64,000 nucleotides of DNA from UBA1413 sp964567485 (GCA_964567485.1 CAZMMX010000002.1:1-64000); one strand, 5' to 3'; shown: positions 16,592-26,021, counted from the first letter of the stretch. Made by a program: numbers and translations. Notes: generated by a model from the sequence alone, not told the origin.

Positions 16592-17566
16592 ATGAGATTG
16601 CTCGACCAGATAAAAGTACCGATCAGGCAGGAACTGGCAGATTTTGAACCCTATTTCAGGAAGACCATGCAGAGTGACATTCCCCTGCTGTCGACCATCC
16701 TGGATTACATTTACCGCACCAAGGGGAAGCAGATCAGGCCGATGTTCGTTTTCCTTTCGGCAGCCATGCTGGGGAAGGCGAATGAGCTGACCCAAGTGGC
16801 GGCCTGTTCCGTCGAGTTGCTCCACACGGCCACGCTGGTCCACGATGATGTCGTCGACGAATCCTATGAACGCCGGGGTTTCTTTTCGGTAAACGCCCTG
16901 TGGCGCAACAAACTGGCGGTCCTCGTGGGCGATTACATCCTGGCCCAGGGGCTTCTCCTCCAGCTGAAACACGAACAGTACGGCTACCTCCAACTCATCT
17001 CCCGGGCGGTCCAGGACATGAGCGAAGGGGAGATCCTTCAGATTCGCAAAAGCCGGAAACTCGACATCGACTCCGACACCTATTACGACATCATCCGGAA
17101 AAAAACAGCCTCCCTAATCGCCACCAGTCTGGCTATCGGAGCCGCATCGGTGCAGGCCTCGCCCGAAATCATCGAAAAAATGCACGCCATCGGCCAAGAT
17201 GCCGGCATCGCCTTTCAGATCAAGGACGACATCTTTGACTACCAGGAAAAAGGAATCATCGGAAAACCCACGGGCAACGATATCAAGGAAAAGAAAATCA
17301 CCCTCCCCCTCCTTTACCTCCTCAACAACTCAAAACCTGCAGAACGGCTGCGCATTCTCAGGCTGGTGAAGAAGAAAAACAAAAATACCGAGGCGGTCAG
17401 GGAGCTGGTCGACCTGGTGGTGAAAAAGGGAGGTATCGCCTACGCGACGGAACAGATGAACCTCTTCCGTGAAAAAGCCATCGCCGGCATCAGGGAATTC
17501 CCGGAAAATGAAGCCCGCAATGCCCTCATCGACCTGATGAACTATATCACCGAAAGGAAAAAGTAA
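16592..17566 (+). CDS. Polyprenyl (octaprenyl-type) diphosphate synthase
   Basis: 324 residues from the ATG at 16592; the open frame extends 24 codons upstream but family alignment starts at MRLLDQIKVPIRQELADFE. The two aspartate-rich motifs are present: VHDDVVDE (first) and QIKDDIFDYQ (second), together with GKQIRPMFVFLSAAML. The enzyme adds isopentenyl diphosphate units to make the long prenyl chain of menaquinone. It diverges from nhaA. Chain length cannot be set from sequence by eye, so no gene symbol is given. Confidence 0.9.
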   Translation: MRLLDQIKVPIRQELADFEPYFRKTMQSDIPLLSTILDYIYRTKGKQIRPMFVFLSAAMLGKANELTQVAACSVELLHTATLVHDDVVDESYERRGFFSVNALWRNKLAVLVGDYILAQGLLLQLKHEQYGYLQLISRAVQDMSEGEILQIRKSRKLDIDSDTYYDIIRKKTASLIATSLAIGAASVQASPEIIEKMHAIGQDAGIAFQIKDDIFDYQEKGIIGKPTGNDIKEKKITLPLLYLLNNSKPAERLRILRLVKKKNKNTEAVRELVDLVVKKGGIAYATEQMNLFREKAIAGIREFPENEARNALIDLMNYITERKK

Positions 17567-17692
17567 TCCCCCTGGATGGTTGTCTGACGCGTCGGTGCAG
17601 CGGTACTGGTCCCCGGCACGAAAACCGCTGCAGAACAGGGGATATCACACCATACCTAAGGGGTACCTCAGAACCCCACCATCGGCGGAGGG

Positions 17693-18550
17693 TTAAAAAT
17701 AGCTGGTGTCGTTCCCGGTGATGCGGGAGAGCAGGTCGTTGGCCAGACGGCTGGCGCCAATTCTGAAAAGGTGGTTGTTAAGCCATTCGCGCCCCAGGAT
17801 GTCTTCCACGATGGTGACATAGACCATGGCCTCCCCGGCCACCGAAATGCCCCCCGCGGGTTTGAACCCCCGCTTCTCACCGTTGGTATCATGCCAGTAT
17901 TTCAGGGCGTGACACATCACAATGGCGGCTTCGGGAGTCGCCGAAACGCCCATCTTTCCCGTCGAGGTCTTGATGAAATCGGCCCCTGCCTCCAGCGACA
18001 ACAGGGAGGCTTTCCAGATCTTCGCGGGATCGGCCAGGATGCCGCTTTCGAGGATCACCTTCAGGTGTGCATCGCCAATGGATTGCTTCACCAGGGAGAT
18101 CTCGCTGCGGCAATAGTCGTAATTCTCCTCAAGAAAAGCCCATAGGGGCAGCACGATGTCTACTTCCCCGGCGCCGGAAAGAACGGCCTGGCGGGCTTCT
18201 TCAGCCTTCACCCCGGCAAAGGTCATCGACGAGGGAAACCCCCCAGCCACGGCGGCAATCTGCACCCCTTCGACGGCCAGGTGCTCCCTCACCACCGACG
18301 CCATATTGGGGAATACACAAATGGCAGCAACGGGATCGATTCCCGGGAATTCCCTGACAAAGGAGTTCACCCGCTGGGTGAAGGCCGCAACATGCGACAC
18401 GGTATCGGTCTGGTTGAGGGTGGTCAGGTCAATGCATGAAAAGGCCAGGCGGTAAAGCTCCGCTGACCGGAGCATCGAACATACGGCCCTGTAACGGTCA
18501 GCATCGGCGGTCAGCTGTCCGGGAGTGATGGGTAACGGTGGAAAATTCAT
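17693..18550 (-). CDS. deoC: Deoxyribose-phosphate aldolase
   Basis: 285 residues. The TIM-barrel motifs include SCIDLTTL near the N-terminus, the Schiff-base lysine in DFIKTSTGK and the second active-site lysine in GFKPAGGI. DeoC cleaves 2-deoxyribose 5-phosphate to glyceraldehyde 3-phosphate and acetaldehyde in deoxynucleoside breakdown. It starts 6 bases after the MazG-like gene and is the last gene of a dtd-mazG-deoC run. The N-terminal extension of about 35 residues relative to E. coli DeoC looks like a lineage feature. Confidence 0.94.
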   Translation of the reverse strand: MNFPPLPITPGQLTADADRYRAVCSMLRSAELYRLAFSCIDLTTLNQTDTVSHVAAFTQRVNSFVREFPGIDPVAAICVFPNMASVVREHLAVEGVQIAAVAGGFPSSMTFAGVKAEEARQAVLSGAGEVDIVLPLWAFLEENYDYCRSEISLVKQSIGDAHLKVILESGILADPAKIWKASLLSLEAGADFIKTSTGKMGVSATPEAAIVMCHALKYWHDTNGEKRGFKPAGGISVAGEAMVYVTIVEDILGREWLNNHLFRIGASRLANDLLSRITGNDTSYF

Positions 18551-18556
18551 CCTTGC

Positions 18557-18892
18557 TTATTTTAGTTTTTCGTTGTTTTTGTGCCGGGTAGCATCACGCT
18601 GACTCTTCTTCTCTATGTTCCGGCGGAAGGCCTCGGTGAGATCCACGCCCGTTTGATTGGCCATGCAAATCAGCACCCACATGACGTCGGCCATCTCATC
18701 GCCCAGGTCCCTTCCCTCGTCAGAAGCCTTGAAGGACTGGTCCCCGTATTTTCGCGCCATGATCCGCGCCAGCTCCCCCACCTCCTCGGTGAGTACCGCC
18801 ATGTTGGTGAGCTCACTGAAATAACGCACCCCGTATTTTCTGATCCATTGGTCGACGAGTTCCTGGGCCCCGCGGATCGTGATTTCTTCCAT
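18557..18892 (-). CDS. MazG-like nucleotide pyrophosphohydrolase
   Basis: 111 residues, an all-alpha NTP pyrophosphatase domain. The magnesium-binding motifs LTEEVGELARIM and LGDEMADVMWVLICMA (ExxE...ExxD pattern) are intact. Single-domain members of this family hydrolyse nucleoside triphosphates to monophosphates, often as house-cleaning enzymes. Its place between dtd and deoC fits nucleotide and translation quality control; the exact substrate is not readable. Confidence 0.88.
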   Translation of the reverse strand: MEEITIRGAQELVDQWIRKYGVRYFSELTNMAVLTEEVGELARIMARKYGDQSFKASDEGRDLGDEMADVMWVLICMANQTGVDLTEAFRRNIEKKSQRDATRHKNNEKLK

Positions 18893-18938
18893 ACCACAAA
18901 GTTAATGGATAAACAGTGACAATATTCTCCTTGCGGAA

Positions 18939-19306
18939 TCAGAAATCGCGGTCGCGCGAGTCCATAATGATCGTCACCGGACCGTCATTCACCAGGGCGA
19001 CCTTCATGTCGGCACCGAAGATGCCCCGGGCTACGGGCTTTCCCAGGGCCTTCGCCAGCATTTCCGCCATTTGGTCAAAAAGAGGAACCGCCTTCTCAGG
19101 CCGTGCCGCCCTGATGTACGACGGCCTGTTGCCCTTCTTCGTGCTGGCCATCAAGGTAAACTGGCTGACCACCATGAGGTCTCCTCCTGCCTCCGTGACC
19201 GGAAGATTCATCACCCCCCCGGCATCAGCAAAAATGCGCAACTGCATGATCTTTTTGACCATCCACTCCACATCCTCCTCCGTATCGGTTTCCGCTATTC
19301 CCGCCA
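18939..19306 (-). CDS. dtd: D-aminoacyl-tRNA deacylase, 5' end lost in assembly gap
   Basis: The C-terminal about 122 residues are present, beginning GIAETDTEEDVEWMVKKI. The catalytic segments SQFTLMASTKKGNRPSY and NDGPVTIIMDS are typical of DTD, which removes D-amino acids (and glycine from tRNA-Ala) from charged tRNA. A full protein is about 150 residues, so roughly 28-30 N-terminal codons are missing into the run of N at 19307. This is truncation by assembly, not a pseudogene. It heads the dtd-mazG-deoC run. Confidence 0.9.
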
Positions 19307-19406
19307 NNNNNNNNNNNNNNNNNNNNNNNNNNNNNNNNNNNNNNNNNNNNNNNNNNNNNNNNNNNNNNNNNNNNNNNNNNNNNNNNNNNNNNNNNNNNNN
19401 NNNNNN
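19307..19406. other. Assembly gap of 100 N inside two divergent genes
   Basis: Exactly 100 N. The left flank is inside dtd and the right flank inside a plus-strand gene. The missing dtd start alone needs about 90 bases and the other gene also lacks its start, so the true gap is probably longer than shown. Confidence 0.95.
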
Positions 19407-20087
19407 AAGGGGACACCGGTTGAAGAACCGGAGGTCATGACCAACACCACCGGGAAAGGTCAGGTGGTGATTTTGGAATTTACGCGTGGCGAGGCTTATA
19501 ACCACCCTAGCATGGTGGTATGGGCCGAAGATCTGGAGGGGAATTACCTCGAGACCCTCATGGTCACGCGTTACGTATCGGCGGGTGTTTACGCCCATGG
19601 TCAGTTGGCCCCCGGGAAGTGGGATAACAAGGAGGGGGCGGCACGAAGGCCGGCCACCATGCCCTACTGGGCCCACAAAAGGGATGAGAAGGCTCCCGAC
19701 GGCCTCTACATCCCATCTCCCCAGAATCCGGTACCCGATGCCCTGACCGCCGCCACCCCTGTGGGGAGCTTCCGGCTGCGCAGCCATCTCTCTGAAATAA
19801 GGAAAGCCCGCTTCAGGGTACTCCTGGAAATCAACCAGGCCTGGGATGCCAATAAATTCTGGACCAACGGAAAATTCCCCGGAGACCTCGATTACTTCGG
19901 ATCGCTGCAGCCCTCGCTGGTCTATGCCGCCACCATCGACCCCTCCGACGCCGGCGAAGTCGTCCATCTCAACCCCATCGGCCATGGCCACCCCTCAGGA
20001 AAAGACGGCCGCCTCTATACCGACCTGACCACCCTGACCACCGCCAGGGAAATCCTGCATGCGGTTACCGTCACCCTGCACCCTTGA
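19407..20087 (+). CDS. Periplasmic protein resembling DUF2271, 5' end lost in assembly gap
   Basis: 226 residues are visible with no start. VVILEFTRGEAYNHPSMVVWAEDLEGNYLETL and the end LVYAATIDPSDAGEVVHLNPIGHGHPSG resemble the DUF2271 family of predicted periplasmic proteins, but I rate this as likely only. A signal peptide would be in the gap. The function is unknown. The stop codon is 50 bases before the TonB-receptor start, so the two may be co-transcribed and this could be an accessory of that transporter. Confidence 0.6.
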   Translation, partial: KGTPVEEPEVMTNTTGKGQVVILEFTRGEAYNHPSMVVWAEDLEGNYLETLMVTRYVSAGVYAHGQLAPGKWDNKEGAARRPATMPYWAHKRDEKAPDGLYIPSPQNPVPDALTAATPVGSFRLRSHLSEIRKARFRVLLEINQAWDANKFWTNGKFPGDLDYFGSLQPSLVYAATIDPSDAGEVVHLNPIGHGHPSGKDGRLYTDLTTLTTAREILHAVTVTLHP

Positions 20088-20137
20088 AGCCGGGAAACAA
20101 CAGAAATATATTATATATTACTGAATATCATATCCTT

Positions 20138-22522
20138 ATGAAGCCTTATAACATTCCTTTTTCACTTCTCCTGCTGATTTTTCCCCTGCTGGCCATGGCC
20201 CAGCAAGCCACTGTTAAAGGGCGTGTCTTTGATGTCGTGAGCAACGAACCCCTTCCCTTTGTCAACGTCATTGTCGCGGGCACCACCACAGGGACCATCT
20301 CCGACATGGATGGCAACTTTCTGATCACCGGACTGAAGCCCGGTTTTGTGCGCCTCCAGGCCTCCTTTGTGGGGTATGAGCAGGCGCTGTCACCCGAGAT
20401 CGAGATCAGCAGCGCCCGTACGGCTTCCGTGGAGATTCCCATGAGTATCAGTGCCCAAACCATCGAAGAGGTCACCGTCACGGCCACCCCCTTCCGGAAA
20501 ACCGAGGAGAGTCCGGTGAGCCTCCGCACCATCGCCATCGGGGAAATCGAAAACAGTCCGGGTGCCAACCGTGACATCTCCCGGGTCATCCAGTCTTTTC
20601 CGGGGGTACAGTCGACCCCTGCTTTCCGCAACGATATCATCATCCGTGGCGGAGGGCCATCAGAAAGTCGTTTTTTCCTTGACGGGGTCGAAGTCCCCAA
20701 CATCAACCATTTTGCCACCCAGGGGGCCTCGGGAGGCCCCGTGGGGATCCTCAACGCCGACCTGCTCAGGGAAGTCAACTACTATTCCGGAGCCTTTCCC
20801 GCCAACCGGGGCAACGCCCTGAGTGGGGTCCTTGAGTTTTCCCAGGTCGACGGCAACAGCGACAAGCTGAAATTCCGGGGTTCTGTAGGCGCCAGCGAAG
20901 TGTCAGCGACCCTCGACGGCCCCCTGAGCGACAAGACCACCTATATCGTCTCGGCCCGTCGCTCCTACCTCAAATTCCTCTTCGGCATCATTGAACTCCC
21001 CTTCCTGCCCACCTTCAATGACCTGCAGTTCAAGGTGCGCACCCGCTTCGACAAAAAGAACGAACTGACCCTCATCGGACTGGGCGCCATCGACGTGAAC
21101 GAACTCAACCTGGGCATCGACAACCCCGACGACCAGCAAAAGTACATCCTGGGCACCATTCCCGTCAATGAACAGTGGAACTACACCGTGGGAGCCGTGT
21201 ACAAACATTTCCGCGAAAACAGCTACCAAACGGTGGTCCTCAGCCGCAACCACCTCAGCAACAGTGCTTCCAAATACCTCGAAAACGACGACAGCTCCGA
21301 GGACAACAAAACCTTTGACTACCTGTCGGAAGAGATCGAAAACAAATTCAGGGTGGAAAACAACAGCCGCATCGATGGGTTCAGAATCAACTTCGGGGCT
21401 TCCGCCGAACTGGTGACCTACACCAACAACACGGCGGCCCGCAGGTTCTATGGCGGACAGGTCACCGATATCAGGTACGAAACCGACCTGAACCTCCTGA
21501 AATGGGGTCTTTTCGCCCAGGCCAGCAAACCTGTTTTCGGAGAACGGCTCACCCTTTCCCTGGGATTCAGAGCCGACGCCAACAACTATTCCAGCCAGAT
21601 GAACAACCTGCTCAGGCAGTTCTCACCCCGCTTTTCGGCCTCCTGGGCACTCACCGACCAGTGGAGCCTCAACTTCAACACCGGCCGCTATTACCAAATG
21701 CCCTCCTATACCTCTCTGGGATTCAAGGAAAACGGAGTGGTTGTCAATAAGGATAGTAACCTGAAACACATCTCGGTCGACCACCTCATCGGGGGCGTGG
21801 AATACCGGCCCCGCACCGGCATTCTCTTTTCGGCAGAAGCCTTTTACAAGGGCTACGGCCATTATCCCTTCTCAGTCAACGACTCCATCAGTCTGGCTAA
21901 CAAAGGGGCCGATTTCGGAGTTATCGGCGATGAGAAGCTCACCTCCACCTCGGAGGGCAGGGCTTACGGTGCCGAATTCCAGACCCGCATCACCGGAAAA
22001 GGTTTTAACCTCAACCTCTCCTACACCCTGGTGAGAAGCGAATTCACCGACTGGAAGGGAGAGTTCATTCCTTCGAGCTGGGACAGCAAGCACCTGCTGG
22101 TGCTCACTTCTACCAAAGAGATGAAACGCAACTGGCGCACAGGGATCCGCTGGCGCTTTGTAGGCAGCCTCCCCTACACCCCCTGGGATTTGGAAAAGAG
22201 CGCCCTGGTGGAGGTCTGGAACCTGACCGGAGGCCCCAGCCCCGACAACAGCCGCCTCAACAGCGCCCGTTTCAACCCCTTCCACCAACTTGACGTCCGC
22301 ATCGACAAGGCCTGGTACCTCAACAAAGTGACCGCAAAATTCTATGTAGACTTCCAGAATTTCTACAACTTCCAGGCCGATCAGAACGATATCGTCGTCA
22401 GGGAAACCGACGACCAGGGTAATTTCCTGCTGAGCGACGACGGCAGCCGTTACCGCCTGCGCACCGTCAAAAACACCACCGGAACTTTTTTGCCCTCAAT
22501 CGGTATTATTCTGGAGTTTTAA
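20138..22522 (+). CDS. TonB-dependent outer-membrane receptor with carboxypeptidase-like N-terminal domain
   Basis: 794 residues from the ATG at 20138; an in-frame ATG at 20084 would put 18 odd residues before the signal peptide. The signal peptide ends AMA|QQ. Residues about 25-110 are a CarboxypepD_reg-like domain (TVKGRVFDVVSNEPLPFVNVIV). A TonB plug follows with the typical IRGGGPSESRFFLDGVEVPN, then a beta-barrel ending FLPSIGIILEF with the terminal aromatic residue. No SusD partner is adjacent, so the ligand is more likely iron chelate, cofactor or peptide than glycan. The short DUF2271-like gene upstream is a possible partner. Confidence 0.92.
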   Translation: MKPYNIPFSLLLLIFPLLAMAQQATVKGRVFDVVSNEPLPFVNVIVAGTTTGTISDMDGNFLITGLKPGFVRLQASFVGYEQALSPEIEISSARTASVEIPMSISAQTIEEVTVTATPFRKTEESPVSLRTIAIGEIENSPGANRDISRVIQSFPGVQSTPAFRNDIIIRGGGPSESRFFLDGVEVPNINHFATQGASGGPVGILNADLLREVNYYSGAFPANRGNALSGVLEFSQVDGNSDKLKFRGSVGASEVSATLDGPLSDKTTYIVSARRSYLKFLFGIIELPFLPTFNDLQFKVRTRFDKKNELTLIGLGAIDVNELNLGIDNPDDQQKYILGTIPVNEQWNYTVGAVYKHFRENSYQTVVLSRNHLSNSASKYLENDDSSEDNKTFDYLSEEIENKFRVENNSRIDGFRINFGASAELVTYTNNTAARRFYGGQVTDIRYETDLNLLKWGLFAQASKPVFGERLTLSLGFRADANNYSSQMNNLLRQFSPRFSASWALTDQWSLNFNTGRYYQMPSYTSLGFKENGVVVNKDSNLKHISVDHLIGGVEYRPRTGILFSAEAFYKGYGHYPFSVNDSISLANKGADFGVIGDEKLTSTSEGRAYGAEFQTRITGKGFNLNLSYTLVRSEFTDWKGEFIPSSWDSKHLLVLTSTKEMKRNWRTGIRWRFVGSLPYTPWDLEKSALVEVWNLTGGPSPDNSRLNSARFNPFHQLDVRIDKAWYLNKVTAKFYVDFQNFYNFQADQNDIVVRETDDQGNFLLSDDGSRYRLRTVKNTTGTFLPSIGIILEF

Positions 22523-22581
22523 ACGACCTGTTTTAAACGACCCCGGAAATGCATATCTTCGGAACACCTAAATGACCGGCC

Positions 22582-23544
22582 ATGCTGTGCATCCATCTGA
22601 AAGAGGAAGATCCTTACTTTTGCCTGGCAGCGGAGGAGTTCCTGCTGAAAAACTATAGCGATGACCTCTTCATGATCTGGCAGAGCCATAATACCGTGGT
22701 GGCCGGAAAGCACCAGAACATGCTCGGGGAGGTCAATTACCGCTATGTCAGAGAACACGGCATCAGTCTGGCGCGGCGCATATCAGGGGGAGGCACGGTC
22801 TTCCACGACCGGGGAAATGTCAACTTCACCTATATCCTTCAGGTAGCGGGGCCCCAGGAAATCAGTTTTGCCCGGTTCACGGAACCCGTCAGGGAGGCGT
22901 TAAGGCTCCTGGGAGTCACGGCAGAGACCTCGGGGCGCAATGACCTGCTGGTGGAAGGCCGGAAAATATCGGGGAATGCCGAACATGTCTATAAAAACAG
23001 GGTCCTTCACCATGGCACCCTTCTCTTTGATGCCGATCTGGCACGCCTGGGAAAGGCCATCAGCGCGATCCCCGGCACCTACACCGGGAAAGCCGTACAG
23101 TCGAACCGCAGTCCCGTGACCAACATCACAGCGTGGCTGCCCCGTCCCATGACCATCGGCACCTTCATCGACCATCTCCTGCGCACCCAGCTGGAGCATC
23201 ACCCCGGAAGCCGCATGATGGAAATTTCCACAGAAGAGCGGCGCCTGATCGAACAGCTGGCAGAGGAAAAATTCAGGACTCCCGCGTGGAATTTCTTCTA
23301 CTCCCCGCCCTATACCTTTTCACGCACTACCCGGGTGGGCAACAGAGAACTCACGGTCACCCTCGGCGTGGAAAAGGGAAAGATCGTTTCCGCAAGCCTC
23401 ACGGGAAGTAGGGTGACCCCGGCTTTGGCGGCCATCACAGAAGAGGCCCTGCCAGGAACTCCCCATCTCTATGACGAGGTGGCCGCGGTACTCGCAAGGT
23501 GCCAATGGCCCGAAGACCCCGAATTGATCTACGCCTTCTTCTGA
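22582..23544 (+). CDS. lplA: Lipoate-protein ligase A family protein
   Basis: 320 residues. The ligase signature RRISGGGTVFHDRGNVNFTYI is present, with GRKISGNAEHVYKNRVLHHGTLLFD (the lysine and Gly-rich loop that bind lipoyl-AMP). A C-terminal accessory domain follows from about residue 245, as in LplA proteins that both activate and transfer lipoate. It attaches lipoate to E2 and GcvH proteins using ATP. A near-match promoter (TATCTTCG) lies about 25 bases upstream. It converges with the PspC-domain gene, the stop codons being 17 bases apart. Confidence 0.93.
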   Translation: MLCIHLKEEDPYFCLAAEEFLLKNYSDDLFMIWQSHNTVVAGKHQNMLGEVNYRYVREHGISLARRISGGGTVFHDRGNVNFTYILQVAGPQEISFARFTEPVREALRLLGVTAETSGRNDLLVEGRKISGNAEHVYKNRVLHHGTLLFDADLARLGKAISAIPGTYTGKAVQSNRSPVTNITAWLPRPMTIGTFIDHLLRTQLEHHPGSRMMEISTEERRLIEQLAEEKFRTPAWNFFYSPPYTFSRTTRVGNRELTVTLGVEKGKIVSASLTGSRVTPALAAITEEALPGTPHLYDEVAAVLARCQWPEDPELIYAFF

Positions 23545-23560
23545 CGTTTGTTTATTATTA

Positions 23561-25198
23561 CTACAGGGAATCGCTCTGTGCTTCCGGAACGACGGCGTCT
23601 TCTGCCACAGTGTCCTCCTCCTGGACGGGTTCTGCGGGGGCATCCTTCCATGAGAGCCCTTCAGGCAGCATGATCCAGGTTTTCCCGACCATGTCACGAT
23701 CCCAGGTGTTGGAGAGATTCTCGATGTCGTAGACGATCTTTTCCATGCCATCGGAAAGGTAGACCATGCCCCCTTCAGGAACCTTCAGGGTAATGTCGAC
23801 GCGCTGGTCACGCCAGATCCCCTTTTCACCGAGCAGAAACCAGGGGTCGAAGGTCAGCGTGGTATCGTTCAGCTGATAGTTATAGAGGATGGAACCGATA
23901 TTCCCGTTGGCATCGTTCTGGCTTCTTCCGCGGGCTCTCTTTTTCACGACAACCACATATTCCGGACCCGTAGCCTTTTCTATGTCAAGGCGTGGGGCTC
24001 CCAACAGCAGGGTCTTATCGTCAGCCATGACGGCCTTGAAACGGTCGATGTCGATGTCCAGATCCCCGAAGTCCTCAAATTTGTTCTCCCCCACTGTCAG
24101 CCGCAGGGTTTTCCCGGGTGCCAGGGTGAAACTCTCGCTTCCCGACAGCGACGTGGTATTCTTGAAATTCCCGGCTTCCCGTGCCGACACGGCGACCAGT
24201 CCCACCAGGGAGAGCAGCCATATTCCGGCCATCGCCAGGCCAATGGCTGTGTTGTTGGAACGGTAACGAAAGACCAGCTTGGTGCCCACATAGAGGAGGG
24301 CCAGCAGGGGGATGCCCGCCAGCAGAGCCAGGAAGGTCAGCCCCCAGAAAGCCCCGGTAGGCGAGATGAACTGGCTCAGGAAACCGTTAAAGGGAAGGTC
24401 AGGATTCCACATCACCGGCCAGTCGGAAAGAAAAGTCTGCCCCACGATCACGGTGGAAATGAATCCTACCAGTCCGAAGAATCCGGCCAGAATCAGGAAA
24501 ATTCCGAAGGTAACGGCGATAATCCTAAGAAGGGAACGGGCGACCTCCGAAGATTTGTCGGCCTGTCGTGCAGTGACGACCCGGGAAACCGGGGGTTCTG
24601 TTCCTGCCCCTGTGGCAGGGCGTTCTGGCGTTTCCTGGGCCTCATCACGCACCGAGCGCTCGATGTTGGAGATGGTCACCTCCTCGCCCCTCATTTCGAG
24701 GCGCTGGGCTGTGGTCTGCGCCCGGGGAACGGCAATCCAAAGAACCAGGTAGGCCAACAAGCCAATGCCGTTGGCAAAAAAGAGCACCACGAAAAGGATT
24801 CTCATCACCAGGGGATCAATCCGGAAATATTGGGCCAGACCGCTGCATACCCCGGCAAAAACGCGGTTCTCACCACTGCGGTAGAGGCGGCGGCGCCGTT
24901 TGACCACCCCGGTAAGATCCCTGTCTTCTCCCTCCTGGGCCCGGAAATCCTCAGGCGTTCCCATGGTGGAAACCACCTCATCGACCCACTCGCCGATAAT
25001 CACCTTGTTCTCCCCCTTGGTCTTCCCAAGAAAAAGCTCGGAAATACGCGACTCTATGTCGGCCACGATCTCCCGTCCCTCGGCATCATTACCGAAATGA
25101 CCCTTCAGCTTCACCAGGTAACCCTGGAGTTTCTCATAAGCATCTTCCTCAATGTGAAAGAGCGTTCCGCTGATATTAATTGTGAATGTCTTCTTCAT
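23561..25198 (-). CDS. PspC-domain membrane protein
   Basis: 545 residues. The N-terminal about 95 residues are a soluble domain common in Bacteroidetes PspC proteins (MKKTFTINISGTLFHIEEDAYEKL). The PspC domain at about 105-165 reads RRRRLYRSGENRVFAGVCSGLAQYFRIDPLVMRILFVVLFF. Three or more further membrane segments lie between about 215 and 340, and the C-terminal part (about 350-510) is a beta-rich soluble region. The last about 30 residues are acidic. PspC domains are linked to envelope-stress sensing. The PadR-type regulator starts upstream and the two are 14 bases apart, so they form one operon in which the PadR protein probably controls the membrane protein. Confidence 0.88.
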   Translation of the reverse strand: MKKTFTINISGTLFHIEEDAYEKLQGYLVKLKGHFGNDAEGREIVADIESRISELFLGKTKGENKVIIGEWVDEVVSTMGTPEDFRAQEGEDRDLTGVVKRRRRLYRSGENRVFAGVCSGLAQYFRIDPLVMRILFVVLFFANGIGLLAYLVLWIAVPRAQTTAQRLEMRGEEVTISNIERSVRDEAQETPERPATGAGTEPPVSRVVTARQADKSSEVARSLLRIIAVTFGIFLILAGFFGLVGFISTVIVGQTFLSDWPVMWNPDLPFNGFLSQFISPTGAFWGLTFLALLAGIPLLALLYVGTKLVFRYRSNNTAIGLAMAGIWLLSLVGLVAVSAREAGNFKNTTSLSGSESFTLAPGKTLRLTVGENKFEDFGDLDIDIDRFKAVMADDKTLLLGAPRLDIEKATGPEYVVVVKKRARGRSQNDANGNIGSILYNYQLNDTTLTFDPWFLLGEKGIWRDQRVDITLKVPEGGMVYLSDGMEKIVYDIENLSNTWDRDMVGKTWIMLPEGLSWKDAPAEPVQEEDTVAEDAVVPEAQSDSL

Positions 25199-25212
25199 TG
25201 TTTTCAGTTTTT

Positions 25213-25668
25213 TTAATTGTTTTCTGATTGGCTTGTGGTTTCCGGTGGGCTTGTGGTGAAGTTTGCGGCTTCCGCTGCACTGGCAGCTTCAGGCTGGCCA
25301 GCTTCTCCGGGGGCCGAGGTTTGGGACTGGCCGGCGGCCTGGTGATGGTCCCTGATTTTGCCCACGGCCTCCACCAGTTCGCACCACGACTCCTCCAGCT
25401 CCTCCAGGAAGGTACGCCCTCCGGAAGTAAGCTCATAATACTTCCGCGGAGGTCCCTGTGACGACTCCTCCCAGCGGTACCCCAACAACCCGTCATTCTT
25501 CAGACGGGTCAGCAACGGATAGAGGGTGCCCTCCACAACTATCATCCGGGCATCCTTCAGCTCGGCAATGATGTCACTGGCATACAAGGGCTTCCCGCTA
25601 AGTACCCGGAGAATGCAAAACTCCAGGACCCCCTTGCGCATCTGCGCTTTCGAATTTTCAATGTTCAT
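25213..25668 (-). CDS. PadR-family transcriptional regulator
   Basis: 151 residues. The winged helix covers about 1-100: MRKGVLEFCILRVLSGKPLYASDII, then VVEGTLYPLLTRLKNDGLLGYRWEES and RKYYELTSGGRTFL, all PadR hallmarks. The last about 45 residues are Ala/Pro/Ser/Gln-rich and likely disordered. PadR-PspC pairs are common in this phylum. A candidate promoter and GTAC-rich site lie about 230-270 bases upstream. The effector is unknown. Confidence 0.92.
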   Translation of the reverse strand: MNIENSKAQMRKGVLEFCILRVLSGKPLYASDIIAELKDARMIVVEGTLYPLLTRLKNDGLLGYRWEESSQGPPRKYYELTSGGRTFLEELEESWCELVEAVGKIRDHHQAAGQSQTSAPGEAGQPEAASAAEAANFTTSPPETTSQSENN

Positions 25669-25895
25669 CTTGTCTCCCTTTCCATTATTTAACTTTTTTG
25701 GCTTTGAGGCAGCTCCCCGTACCGGCTCATGGCTTTCCGGCCCGGGAAATACCCTTTATGATCTGTTTCTGTAGTTCCTGTTATCATTTGTTTCTGTGGT
25801 GGTCATGATCATCTGTACCTGCTGTCGCTTTAGCATTACAAAAACAAAGAACTATCTTTAAAACTATACCTTTCCATACATTGAATAAGGTATTG

Positions 25896-25938
25896 CAAAT
25901 ATATATAATTATTTCAGTACCTTGTACCACACAGTACT
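25896..25938 (-). promoter_or_regulatory. Candidate promoter and GTAC-type operator for the padR-pspC operon
   Basis: The 317-bp spacer before the terminator holds one good -7 match on the minus strand (TATATTTG, 25896-25903). Just upstream on that strand are three GTAC cores (25917-25920, 25924-25927, 25934-25937), the outer two forming AGTAC...GTACT. Their position over the expected -33 region suggests a repressor site. The rest of the spacer (25669-25895) is a long putative leader with no gene seen. Confidence 0.35.
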
Positions 25939-25985
25939 AATTTTTTATTTTTTTTATAATTCATAGGTTCCGATAGCCTGGAAAT

Positions 25986-26021
25986 AAAAAAGGCCGTTCC
26001 CTTCCGGGACGGCCTTTTTTT
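25986..26021 (-). terminator. Bidirectional-looking intrinsic terminator after the Oar-like receptor gene
   Basis: A GC-rich hairpin (AAGGCCGTTCCC / GGGACGGCCTT, one bulge) is flanked by A6 on one side and T7 on the other. It lies 32 bases beyond the stop codon of the minus-strand TonB receptor and can end transcription in either direction. Confidence 0.85.
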
